Shown here: positions 35,903-44,865 of the stretch, in pieces | Layout of the letters: the number at the start of each line of letters is the position of its first letter | Position numbering within the stretch: position 1 is the stretch's first letter | Assembly (NCBI GenBank): GCA_963169355.1 | Contig: CAUJCR010000003.1 | Coordinates: 26,848-90,847 of the forward strand | Source: Bacteroidota bacterium | GTDB taxonomy: Bacteria; Bacteroidota; Bacteroidia; B-17B0; Aurantibacillaceae | Length of the DNA stretch: 64,000 nucleotides | Direction of reading: 5' to 3' | Notes under the pieces: model-generated | The model's database searches: none | What the model saw: only the letters and a program-made list of their open reading frames with translations | Told to the model about the DNA's origin: nothing | Program-made: the position numbers and the translations under genes

Positions 35903-36804
35903 TAATCAATACTTATATAATCTTTGCTAAAATAAACGCCTTTAGCTTCTTTTTCTAATTGTAAAATAATATCGTTGGCTAATGAACTAGCGCCAAAACG
36001 AAACCACTTGTTGTTTAACCAAGCACTCCCTAATGTTTCGTGTAACATTACCAAGTATTGCAAAGCACTTTTAGCGGAGCTAATTCCGCCAGCAGGTTTC
36101 ATGCCTACCATAATGCCTGTTTTATAATAAAAATCTTTAATAGCATCTAACATCACCAATGTAACAGGCATGGTAGCAGCTACACCAATTTTTCCAGTAG
36201 AGGTTTTTATAAAATCAGCACCAGCACACATGGCTAAATCACTTACTCTGCGTACATTATCGAGGGTAGAAATTTCGCCAGTTTCAAAAATAACTTTTAA
36301 GCGCGCTTTGTGTTTTTGGCATAATGCTTTTATGGTAGCAATTTCGTCGTAAACAAAATTGTAGTTTCCTTTTAAAAATTCGCCACGGCTAATAACCATA
36401 TCAATTTCATCGGCGCCGTTTTCGAGTGCAAGTGTGGTATCTAGTATTTTAATCTCAAGAGTAGAGTTTCCGCTTGGAAATGCTGTTGAAACCGAAGCCA
36501 CTTTTACATCACTACCTTTTAAAGCCACTTTGGCTACTTTTACAAATGTAGGATACACACACACTGCTGCAGTAGTAGGTAAGTTGGGCAAATGATCGTG
36601 CGGATGCATTGCTTTATAACACAATTGCTTTACTTTTCCTTCGGTGTCTTTTCCTTCTAGTGTAGTAAGGTCAATCATATTTAGAGCCAGTTTTAAGGCT
36701 TGCACTTTGCTGTCTTTTTTAATACTACGTGTATTAAAACGGGCAACCCTTTCTTCAATACCTACTTGGTCTATTGTAGGACTATCTTTGAAATTGTAGG
36801 TCAT
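35902..36804 (-). CDS. deoC: Deoxyribose-phosphate aldolase
   Basis: The 300-residue class I aldolase cleaves 2-deoxyribose 5-phosphate into glyceraldehyde 3-phosphate and acetaldehyde. The Schiff-base Lys is in ADFIKTSTGKIG (about residue 197), and KVIFETGEIS and AGGISSAKSALQ are conserved. It is longer than the ~220-residue E. coli-type core by an N-terminal extension of about 50 residues. Overlaps the ALDH gene by one base. Confidence 0.94.
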   Translation of the reverse strand: MTYNFKDSPTIDQVGIEERVARFNTRSIKKDSKVQALKLALNMIDLTTLEGKDTEGKVKQLCYKAMHPHDHLPNLPTTAAVCVYPTFVKVAKVALKGSDVKVASVSTAFPSGNSTLEIKILDTTLALENGADEIDMVISRGEFLKGNYNFVYDEIATIKALCQKHKARLKVIFETGEISTLDNVRRVSDLAMCAGADFIKTSTGKIGVAATMPVTLVMLDAIKDFYYKTGIMVGMKPAGGISSAKSALQYLVMLHETLGSAWLNNKWFRFGASSLANDIILQLEKEAKGVYFSKDYISID

Positions 36805-36835
36805 GTTAATTATCTTTAAAAGGAAATATTACCCT

Positions 36836-36843
36836 CAAAAATA
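36836..36843 (-). promoter_or_regulatory. -7 promoter box TATTTTTG for deoC
   Basis: A TAnnTTTG match on the minus strand, 31 bases before the deoC ATG. Confidence 0.45.
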
Positions 36844-36884
36844 AGATATTTAATTGTATTTTTAAATTCTTAAAGTAAAGAGTT

Positions 36885-37487
36885 TTGAGTTTGGATAATC
36901 ATATATTTTCAGGACAATCAGAATTGGTTTCGGCAGCGGACAAATCACATTTGTTGTCGCATCGGGGAATTGTGGTATGGATGACAGGTTATTCAGGTGC
37001 TGGTAAGTCAACACTCGCCTATCATTTAGAAAAACGATTGCATGATGAGGGTATTTTAACAGCCGTTTTAGATGGAGATGTGTTAAGGCAGGGGTTAAAC
37101 GCTGGACTTGGTTTTTCGTTAAGTGATAGACGCGAAAACATAAGGCGCACGGCTGAATTAGCTAAGCAATTAGCTAATTGTGGCGTAGTGGTAATTTGCA
37201 GTTTAATAACACCTACTAATGAATTAAGAGCATTGGCTGAAGATATTATCGGTCAAGAACGATTTATTTTATATCACATAGCCACGCCTTTATCTGTGTG
37301 CGAAGAACGTGATGTTAAGGGCTTTTATGCTAAAGCACGACAAGGAGAAATAAAAGAATTTACAGGTGTTACAAACCCTTTTGAGGAGCCTAAAAATGCT
37401 TTATATACTATAAATCCAAGTTCTTTACCTATTCAAGAAAGTGTAGCAATAATGTTTGATGATATTTTTCCTTTATTGGCAATTTGA
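36885..37487 (+). CDS. cysC: Adenylyl-sulfate kinase
   Basis: The 200-residue kinase phosphorylates APS to PAPS. The P-loop is GYSGAGKST (residues 35-43), followed by LDGDVLRQGLNAGLGFSLSDR, RENIRRTAELAKQL and KGFYAKARQGEIKEFTGV, all characteristic of CysC. The start is a TTG, giving MSLDNHIFSG. No sulfate-adenylyltransferase or reductase gene is adjacent; instead it precedes surface-polysaccharide-type genes, so PAPS could serve sulfation rather than assimilation, although no sulfotransferase is visible here. Confidence 0.93.
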   Translation: MSLDNHIFSGQSELVSAADKSHLLSHRGIVVWMTGYSGAGKSTLAYHLEKRLHDEGILTAVLDGDVLRQGLNAGLGFSLSDRRENIRRTAELAKQLANCGVVVICSLITPTNELRALAEDIIGQERFILYHIATPLSVCEERDVKGFYAKARQGEIKEFTGVTNPFEEPKNALYTINPSSLPIQESVAIMFDDIFPLLAI

Positions 37488-38731
37488 TGATGTTTACGTG
37501 GTGTGATAAATTTTTAAAAAAAGGACTATCAATTCCGAATAAAAGATTATTTGGTAATTATAATTTTTCGTGTTTCGAAGATATTAATCATATTGCAGAA
37601 GTAGAGTGGGAGAGGGCTTTGAATGGTGCTAATTTGTTTTTATCCTATAATTATCTAAAAGCACTTCAACTACAACAAACAGATGCTTTTAGGTTTAGAT
37701 ACGTATTGGTTTATAATAGAAAAAATCCAATAGGTGTTATTTATTTTCAAATTAACGATTTCTCTGCTTCATTATTTGGAGAACTTGTAGAGTCACAAAT
37801 TAATGATTTAAAAAACCATCGTTCATCTGTTTTTCAAAAGTATATTGAAAAGAATAAAAACGAAACCGTTATGCGTTTGGTTACCTGTGGCAATAATTTT
37901 ATAAGTGGCGAACATGGATTTTATTTAAATATTAATCATCGTAAAACGCGATTTAAATTGTTGGAAGAGGTGATAGATTGCGTGTCGAGGGTTGAGAAAC
38001 TAAGAGGTAAAATATCGGCAGTATTGGTTAAAGATTTTTATGAAGAAACCTTTGGAAATAAAGATTGTTGGTATTGTCCTAAGTTTATTCATTTTAATGG
38101 AGAGCCTAATATGATTGTGCAAATACCAGAAGGTCTAAGCAAACTAGATGATTATTTGGCTATGTTTTCTAAAAAGTATAGAAATAGAGCAAAAGGAATT
38201 TTAAAAGCTGGCGCACCTTTGGTAAAAAAACGCTTAACCATAGAAGATCTTATAGAACACAAACAAAGCATATATAAATTATATACTAATGTTTTTTTGC
38301 AAGCTAAGTTTAAATTGGCGCATGTAAGCGAAAACTATTTTTTAGATGTAATGCAACAATTACCGCAGCAATTTTATATGGATGCTTGGTTTTTAAATGG
38401 TAAAATGGTTTCGTTTGCAGGCGGTTTTTATTTAAAAAATGAAATAGAAGCTCATTATGTAGGGTTTGATTATGAAATAAATAAAGAGTACGACTTGTAT
38501 CAAAACATTTTATATAGTTATTTAGAAACCGCCATTCTTGCTAACAAACAACGTTTAAACCTAGGGCGTACAGCCTCAGAAATAAAATCAACTATTGGCG
38601 CTAAAGCACACGAGTTAATTTGTTACATCAGACCACAAAACACGGTTTCAAAATTAATTTTAAAACCCTTTATTCAGTTTTTACAGCCAACGCAATGGAT
38701 TCCACGCAATCCATTTAAAGAAGGGGAGTAG
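37484..38731 (+). CDS. FemAB/GNAT-like acyltransferase (peptidogalycan biosynthesis type)
   Basis: The 415-residue soluble protein overlaps cysC by four bases (ATGA). The C-terminal half resembles the GNAT fold of FemAB/BioF2-like proteins: DDYLAMFSKKYRNRAKGILK, FYMDAWFLNGKMVSFAGGFYLKNEIEAHYVGFD and the end LNLGRTASEIKSTIGAK. Such enzymes transfer amino-acyl or acyl groups onto cell-wall precursors or glycans. The acceptor is unknown; the neighbourhood suggests a surface polysaccharide or lipid. Confidence 0.7.
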   Translation: MMMFTWCDKFLKKGLSIPNKRLFGNYNFSCFEDINHIAEVEWERALNGANLFLSYNYLKALQLQQTDAFRFRYVLVYNRKNPIGVIYFQINDFSASLFGELVESQINDLKNHRSSVFQKYIEKNKNETVMRLVTCGNNFISGEHGFYLNINHRKTRFKLLEEVIDCVSRVEKLRGKISAVLVKDFYEETFGNKDCWYCPKFIHFNGEPNMIVQIPEGLSKLDDYLAMFSKKYRNRAKGILKAGAPLVKKRLTIEDLIEHKQSIYKLYTNVFLQAKFKLAHVSENYFLDVMQQLPQQFYMDAWFLNGKMVSFAGGFYLKNEIEAHYVGFDYEINKEYDLYQNILYSYLETAILANKQRLNLGRTASEIKSTIGAKAHELICYIRPQNTVSKLILKPFIQFLQPTQWIPRNPFKEGE

Positions 38732-38783
38732 AAATACAATAATATTAGACTAATATCGTTATACTTGTACTAAATTTAGCCTT

Positions 38784-40349
38784 ATGCTGTCGCTAACGTG
38801 GCACCGAAATATTTTTTTGTTTGGAATTATTGCTCTTGTTACAGGCTTATTGTTTGGCGCAGCGCCCACTAGTATTTCTCAAGCTATCTTGTTAGCCAAC
38901 TGGCTTCTTGAAAAAGATTTTTTAAGAAAATGGAATCAAATAAAATCTAATAAATTGTTTTGGGTTTTAATGTCGTTGTTTATAATTCATTTGCTAGGAT
39001 TGTTTTATACCTCTGATTTTACAAGAGGTTTAGAAGATATTAAAACAAAATTACCTTTAGTTATAATTCCATTGGTGTTGTTTACTACTAAGCCGTTTAA
39101 CTCTTCTGAATTAAAATTAATATATCGTTTCTTTTTGTTGGGTATAGTGGGCAGTACTCTGTATTGTTTTATGGTTTATGCGGGATTCACACATAAAACA
39201 ATAATTGATGTAAGACAAGCATCTGTTTTTATGTCGCATATTCGCTTTTCGTTAATCATTGCATTTGCCATTATCGCTTTTATTTATCAAATAATACATG
39301 AGACTAATAAAAGCACTAAAATTGGGTTAATGATAGTGGTTTTGTGGTTGTTCTTTTTTATGTATAAATTAGAGATGGTAACAGGGGTTATTTGTTTGCT
39401 TGTTACAGGTGTGGTTTTATTATTTTATCTTGTTATTTCTAGAGCTTCTAAATTAGGGTTTATTATACTCTCAATATTATCAATAGCGGGTATCTTTTAT
39501 GTGTATCTAACTGTTTCAAAAAGTATAAGTATGTATGAGCCTGTTCGTTCAAACTCAGCAAACATTATAGTTGATAAGACGGCTAATAATAGAAATTATT
39601 ATCATGATACAACATCACAATTAGCAGAGAATGGAAATTTAATATTAGTGAATATAAATGATGAGGAATTAAAACGAGAATGGGAAAAGCGAAGCGCTAT
39701 AAATTTTGATGGCCTTGACAATAAGAAAAATTTTATAAAATATACGCTTTATCGTTTTATGGCGAGTAAAGGATTAAGAAAAGACTCGGTGGGAGTAACC
39801 AAGTTAAGTGATTTAGAAATTAAACATATTGAAGATGGTAATACTAATTTTAAATTTACGAGTAATAGTGGATTAATAATTAGGTGGAGGGAATTGGTTT
39901 GGGAATATGTAAGCTACACCCATGGCAAAAACCCATCGGGTCATACCTTGGCTATGCGAATTGAATTTTGGAAAACAGGTTGGTACATTGCCCAACATCA
40001 TTTTTTATTTGGTGTTGGAACAGGGGATATACAAATAGAATATAATAAGGCCTATCAAGAAACGAACTCACAGCTTACTAAAGAATGGCAGTTGCGTTGT
40101 CATAATCAATACCTCGCTATTTTAATTGCCTTTGGTGTAGGAGGGCTATTTGTTTTTTTAATTTATATGTTTTATCCAGCATGGCACTTAAGAAGTTTTT
40201 TACACCCTTTGTTTTGGCCATTTTTAATCATTATTTTATTGTCTTACATCTCCGAAGACACCTTAGAAACACAAGCTGGAGTAACGTTTTTTATTTTATA
40301 CTATTCTTTGTTCCTTTGGTTAGCAGAGGCTAAAAAATCTAAACAATAA
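38784..40349 (+). CDS. O-antigen ligase/polymerase family membrane protein (Wzy/WaaL-like)
   Basis: The 521-residue protein has about ten transmembrane helices, with a large extracytoplasmic loop around residues 245-420 before the last helices. The loop ends TKEWQLRCHNQYLAILIAFG, the conserved His-Asn-x-Tyr region of the Wzy_C/WaaL family, and GVGTGDIQIEYNKAYQ precedes it. It would polymerise or ligate lipid-linked glycan at the periplasmic face. A TAAATTTA box ends five bases before the ATG, hinting at a leaderless transcript. Confidence 0.8.
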   Translation: MLSLTWHRNIFLFGIIALVTGLLFGAAPTSISQAILLANWLLEKDFLRKWNQIKSNKLFWVLMSLFIIHLLGLFYTSDFTRGLEDIKTKLPLVIIPLVLFTTKPFNSSELKLIYRFFLLGIVGSTLYCFMVYAGFTHKTIIDVRQASVFMSHIRFSLIIAFAIIAFIYQIIHETNKSTKIGLMIVVLWLFFFMYKLEMVTGVICLLVTGVVLLFYLVISRASKLGFIILSILSIAGIFYVYLTVSKSISMYEPVRSNSANIIVDKTANNRNYYHDTTSQLAENGNLILVNINDEELKREWEKRSAINFDGLDNKKNFIKYTLYRFMASKGLRKDSVGVTKLSDLEIKHIEDGNTNFKFTSNSGLIIRWRELVWEYVSYTHGKNPSGHTLAMRIEFWKTGWYIAQHHFLFGVGTGDIQIEYNKAYQETNSQLTKEWQLRCHNQYLAILIAFGVGGLFVFLIYMFYPAWHLRSFLHPLFWPFLIIILLSYISEDTLETQAGVTFFILYYSLFLWLAEAKKSKQ

Positions 40350-40438
40350 GTATTAAATTTTTATTGTGTAAAACTTATTTTAAAGCACTTTATATTACAA
40401 AGAAGTAATTAGCAAATTGCATTTTTAATAATTGCTCA

Positions 40439-41935
40439 TTGCAAAAGCCATTACATACATTATTATTTATATTTTGTGTTTGCTTAGTGTTGCTAGGTAT
40501 TAGTTTCGTTTTTCCAGAAAACGGCATTTACATTAATGAAACATTTAGCATTCGTTTTCCTACTGTTCAATCATTATTTTTTCAAAAAAAGGAAGAGAAG
40601 GTGGATATTAGTAAAATTATTGAACTAGCTGATGAAGAGGATAAAGCCACTGAGGATTCAACACTAAAAAAAGATTCAGTTTCTACTTTAGATTCTTCCG
40701 AAATAGAAAAACCAATAGGCACTAAATTAATGGCTACCTCTGCAAGTACTGTTCAATTGAGCACAGAAATTCAATATAAAAACGAAAACAAATCAGCTTT
40801 AGCCAAATTTTTTGATGCTTTAGCGCATATTGATAATGAATCAAAGAGTATTAGAATATTACATTATGGCGATTCGCAAATAGAAGGAGATAGGATTACG
40901 GATTATTTAAGATTAAAATTACAAAACCAATTTGGGGGCGAAGGACCTGGCTTAGTCTCGTTTATGCCAGTGGCCTCTAGTGTAATAAACAAAATGTCGT
41001 GGAGTCCTACATGGGATAGATACCCTGTATTTGCAGGAAGAGATAAAAGAGTAAAGCATAGCAATTTTGGTGCTTTAGCTCATATTACACGTTTTAATGC
41101 TTATAATACAATTACAGACACAAGTTCTATAAAATCAGCTTGGGTAAAGATTATGACCTCTAAAAATGGAGGCGAAAAAGCTGCAGCGTATAAGAAAATG
41201 AAATTGTTTTATGGTGGCTCACAATCTAAAACATATATGGAGTTATATGAAAACGGAACATTAAATAGTTCTGATTCATTAGTAGCGGGCGGAAATTTTA
41301 ATATTAAAGAATTTAGTTTAAATCAATCAGCGTTATTACATGAGTTTAGGTTTAAAGGGAAAGATAGCCCTGATTTTTATGGTTTATCTTTAGAAGGGGG
41401 AAAAGGAGTGATGGTGGATAATTTTGGTTTACGTGGAAGTTCGGGTACATTTTTTAATCAAATAAATTTTACACAATTAAAAAACTTTTATGATTACTTG
41501 AATGTAAAACTCATTATACTTCAATTTGGGGGGAACTCTCTACCTTATATTGAAACACCTGAACAAGCGGCTAATTTCGGAAAATACTTAAAGTATCAAA
41601 TAGGCATTATAAAAAAGGTGGCTCCACAAGCTTCTATTTTAGTAATAGGACCTGCTGATATGAGTGTAAAAGAGGGAACTGAGTATGTTACACATCCACA
41701 GCTTGAAAATTTAAGAGATGCTATTAGGCAAAATGCTTTTGATATGGATTGTGCATTTTTTGATATGTATGCTTGCATGGGCGGCCGTAATAGTATGTTA
41801 GCTTGGGTTGAACAAGGAATTGCTGCTAGAGATTATATTCATTTTAGTCCTGCGGGCGCTCGAAAAATTGCGGTGTTGTTATATGCCTCATTAAGTAAAG
41901 ATTATAATAACTATATAAAGAAGGAGAAACAATGA
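40439..41935 (+). CDS. SGNH/GDSL-type O-acyltransferase or esterase, membrane-anchored
   Basis: The protein is 498 residues from a TTG start, with an N-terminal membrane anchor (MQKPLHTLLFIFCVCLVLLG) and a linker. The SGNH domain has the nucleophile motif IRILHYGDSQIEGDRITDYL (Ser near 146), the Asn block LIILQFGGNSLPYI, and the C-terminal Asp/His motif ARDYIHFSPAGARKIA (His near 467). Its position before a second SGNH gene and an MBOAT gene resembles AlgX/AlgJ-AlgI and PatB-PatA modules that O-acetylate polysaccharides in the periplasm. Confidence 0.82.
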   Translation: MQKPLHTLLFIFCVCLVLLGISFVFPENGIYINETFSIRFPTVQSLFFQKKEEKVDISKIIELADEEDKATEDSTLKKDSVSTLDSSEIEKPIGTKLMATSASTVQLSTEIQYKNENKSALAKFFDALAHIDNESKSIRILHYGDSQIEGDRITDYLRLKLQNQFGGEGPGLVSFMPVASSVINKMSWSPTWDRYPVFAGRDKRVKHSNFGALAHITRFNAYNTITDTSSIKSAWVKIMTSKNGGEKAAAYKKMKLFYGGSQSKTYMELYENGTLNSSDSLVAGGNFNIKEFSLNQSALLHEFRFKGKDSPDFYGLSLEGGKGVMVDNFGLRGSSGTFFNQINFTQLKNFYDYLNVKLIILQFGGNSLPYIETPEQAANFGKYLKYQIGIIKKVAPQASILVIGPADMSVKEGTEYVTHPQLENLRDAIRQNAFDMDCAFFDMYACMGGRNSMLAWVEQGIAARDYIHFSPAGARKIAVLLYASLSKDYNNYIKKEKQ

Positions 41936-43158
41936 AGAAATGGCAATTGAATAATAAATATTTCTGGATAATGGCTGTTATGATTAGTGGTGTGTTAAAA
42001 TCACAAACAACATCTACACCTATTATTCATCAAGATAAAAGTAAACTATTATTAGCAAAAGATAGTTCCTTGTTCTTAAAGTTTTATCAAAAAATGGATG
42101 AAATGCAAGAAGGTAAAAAAGATAGATTGTATATAGCACAGATGGGAGGTTCTCATACACAAGGTGGATTGTGGGCAGAACAATTAATGAATGGTTTTCA
42201 AGGATTAGGCAATTATTCAGGAGGAGGGGTTTATATCTTTCCGTTTAAAATTGTTCGGTCTAATACCCCTAGTTTTTATCGTTCGTTTGGTACTGGTAAA
42301 TGGAAAAGATGCCGAAGCGCCATAACTAAAGAGTTGTGCAACAATTTAGGTGTAAGTGGTATGGCGGCTATTACAAATGATAGCTTAACAAGTTTTGGAT
42401 TTAAATTATTAGCAACAAGTAACCCTAAATCATTTAACTCATTAAAAGTGTATCATAATTTTAATTCTAATTTTAAGATGAGCTTAACTGACTCTACACT
42501 TAGGTATCAACAAATAGAATTTAAAGAAAATGGTTATTCAGAATTTGTGTTTGAAAATGAGATAGACTCTATTCAATTTAAGGTTTTAAGGTTAGATACA
42601 CTTCAAAGAGATTTTGTATTAAGAGGAATGAGTGCCGAGAATAAAAATCGTGGCTTTTATTATGCTACACTGGGCGTTAATGGAGCAAGTACATCTTCGT
42701 TTCTTCGTTGTACAGAGTTTACAAATGATTTAAAAGTTATTCCTCCTGATATGGTTATTTTTTGTTTGGGAGTAAACGATACACATGATATGAATTTCAC
42801 GAAGGAAAGATTTATTGCTAATTATGATAGTTTGGTAAATCAAATTAAGAAAGTATCACCCGATTGCGCTTTTTTATTTGTAACTACTACCGATAATTAT
42901 ATTAGAAGAAAAACACCCAACAAAAGACCTATTAAAGCAGCCGAAGCTGCTTACGAATTGGCAGAGAAACATAAAGGCGCAGTGTATGATTTATATGCCG
43001 TAATGGGAGGTTATAAAAGTATTTATAGATGGTATAGAGCAGGATACGCCTCAAGAGACAAAGTGCATTTTAGCGGAAAAGGATATAGAATTATTGGCAA
43101 CATGATGTTTGATGCAATTAGAAGAAATTATCAATATAATAGTAAACTAAAAAAATAA
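41932..43158 (+). CDS. Second SGNH-type protein, secreted
   Basis: The 408-residue protein overlaps the preceding SGNH gene by four bases (ATGA). A signal peptide is likely (VMISGVLKSQ). The nucleophile region reads YIAQMGGSHTQGGLWAEQL, so the usual Asp of Gly-Asp-Ser is Gly73, with Ser74 retained. The Asn block is IFCLGVNDTHDM, and the end SRDKVHFSGKGYRIIGNM aligns with the paralogue upstream (shared MGG-x-x-S near the end). Probably the second periplasmic acyl-transfer component of the module. Confidence 0.8.
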   Translation: MKKWQLNNKYFWIMAVMISGVLKSQTTSTPIIHQDKSKLLLAKDSSLFLKFYQKMDEMQEGKKDRLYIAQMGGSHTQGGLWAEQLMNGFQGLGNYSGGGVYIFPFKIVRSNTPSFYRSFGTGKWKRCRSAITKELCNNLGVSGMAAITNDSLTSFGFKLLATSNPKSFNSLKVYHNFNSNFKMSLTDSTLRYQQIEFKENGYSEFVFENEIDSIQFKVLRLDTLQRDFVLRGMSAENKNRGFYYATLGVNGASTSSFLRCTEFTNDLKVIPPDMVIFCLGVNDTHDMNFTKERFIANYDSLVNQIKKVSPDCAFLFVTTTDNYIRRKTPNKRPIKAAEAAYELAEKHKGAVYDLYAVMGGYKSIYRWYRAGYASRDKVHFSGKGYRIIGNMMFDAIRRNYQYNSKLKK

Positions 43159-43173
43159 ATTAAACCCACGCGC

Positions 43174-44838
43174 GTGCAAGATATATTGTCATATATAACA
43201 CCTTATCTTCTCTACACTAAAGGGCAACCTATTATTTTTACTCAATTGTATTTTTGGGGATTTTTTGGCATTGTTCTTTTAGGTTACTCGTTTATATATA
43301 AAAAAAATAAAGCGCGCACTATTTACCTATTACTGGTTAGTTTCTTTTTTTATTACAAAACAAGCGGTGTGTTTTTATTGCTTTTAATTTTTACCATCAT
43401 AAGCGATTATAATTGGGGACGATTAATTAGTAAAACAAAATCTACCGCAAAGAAAAAGCTGTATGTTACCATCAGCATGATTTTAAACCTAAGCTTGTTG
43501 TGTTATTTTAAGTATGCTTATTTTTTTGTAGAAAGCGTACACGACATTGCAGGTACCGATGTGCATTTTTATAATCATTTTAGCGAATTTAGCAATACGT
43601 TTTTTGGCACAAAAGATCCGCTTGATAAATTACTACTACCAGTCGGTATTTCGTTTTTCACATTCCAATCCATATCATACATCATAGATTTATACAGAGA
43701 AAAGATTACACCAGTTAAATCTATTTTTGATTATGGTTTTTTTGTGTGCTTTTTCCCTCATTTAGTAGCTGGGCCTATTGTAAAAGCAAATGAATTTCTG
43801 TATCAAATATATCAGCCTTATAGTTTAACTCGCAAAGAGTTTGGTTATGCGGTTTTTTGGATTATAAATGGGTTGGCAAAAAAAATAATGGCCGATTATA
43901 TTGCTGTAAATTATATTGATCGCATTTTTGATAATCCTAATTATTACTCGGGAGTTGAAACTATTTTCGGAATTTTTGGATACTCCTTACAAATTTATGC
44001 AGACTTTAGCGGCTATACCGATATTGCAATTGGCATTGCATTGTTGTTAGGTTATCGCTTAAAAACAAATTTTAAATCGCCTTACAAAGCGCAAGACGTG
44101 AGCGAGTTTTGGAAACGTTGGCACATCTCATTATCATCATGGTTAAAAGATTACTTATACATTCCGTTAGGTGGGAACAGAAACGGAACAATAGGATCAT
44201 ACATTTGTATTGCTTTTTTATCGGTAGTACTTGTGCTATTAACTGGCGAATTGTGGCTACTATTAGTATTATTATTACTTGCGATGATATGCGTGCTTAT
44301 TGCTTATTTTTCAGATAGTTTTAAAAAGAGCATTAACACTAATGTAAACTTAATGGTAACAATGTTGTTAGGCGGTTTTTGGCACGGCAGCTCGTGGTTG
44401 TTTGTAATTTGGGGAGGATTAAATGGTTTAGGATTAGTTATACATAAATTGTGGTTAAAAATTTCTCCATTTAAAAATTCAAATTCGTTTCTCGTAAAGT
44501 TTTGGAGCGTTATTATTACGCTTACCTTTATTAGTTTTACGCGTATATTTTTTAGAAGCGACAGTTTAGAAACAGTAGGATTAATTTTTGATAGAATTTC
44601 AAATCATTTTGGAGGCTTGTTGACTCTACAGGTTATACAAGGTTATGCAGTAGTTTTTACTGTAATGCTAATAGGCTACCTCATACATTGGATTCCTGAG
44701 TCTTTTAAAGAAAAATACCGATTACGTTTTGCAACCCTACCATTACCCGTTATGGGTTTAGTAGTTGTAGTGGCGGTGTTTTGTATCTATCAACTTATTA
44801 GTGGCGAGATGCAACCGTTTATTTATTTTCAGTTTTAA
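43174..44838 (+). CDS. MBOAT family membrane-bound O-acyltransferase (AlgI/PatA-like)
   Basis: The 554-residue multi-pass protein starts at GTG 43174. It contains the MBOAT signature FPHLVAGPIVKANEF, the motif SEFWKRWHISLSSWLKDYLY-IPLGGNRNG (about 310-338) and the catalytic His in LLGGFWHGSSWLFVIWGG (about 404). Some 50 residues, including a hydrophobic pair, separate GGNRNG from the WHG motif, more than in AlgI. It would carry acyl groups across the inner membrane for the SGNH partners encoded upstream. Confidence 0.92.
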   Translation: MQDILSYITPYLLYTKGQPIIFTQLYFWGFFGIVLLGYSFIYKKNKARTIYLLLVSFFFYYKTSGVFLLLLIFTIISDYNWGRLISKTKSTAKKKLYVTISMILNLSLLCYFKYAYFFVESVHDIAGTDVHFYNHFSEFSNTFFGTKDPLDKLLLPVGISFFTFQSISYIIDLYREKITPVKSIFDYGFFVCFFPHLVAGPIVKANEFLYQIYQPYSLTRKEFGYAVFWIINGLAKKIMADYIAVNYIDRIFDNPNYYSGVETIFGIFGYSLQIYADFSGYTDIAIGIALLLGYRLKTNFKSPYKAQDVSEFWKRWHISLSSWLKDYLYIPLGGNRNGTIGSYICIAFLSVVLVLLTGELWLLLVLLLLAMICVLIAYFSDSFKKSINTNVNLMVTMLLGGFWHGSSWLFVIWGGLNGLGLVIHKLWLKISPFKNSNSFLVKFWSVIITLTFISFTRIFFRSDSLETVGLIFDRISNHFGGLLTLQVIQGYAVVFTVMLIGYLIHWIPESFKEKYRLRFATLPLPVMGLVVVVAVFCIYQLISGEMQPFIYFQF

Positions 44839-44865
44839 CCTTTAGGTTTTTATTGGATAATAGCA

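Noticed and set aside
41921..41931. AAGGAG before the second SGNH gene as a Shine-Dalgarno
   Set aside because: It encodes Lys-Glu-Lys codons at the end of the preceding gene, so the purine run is explained by coding and cannot be counted as a signal.
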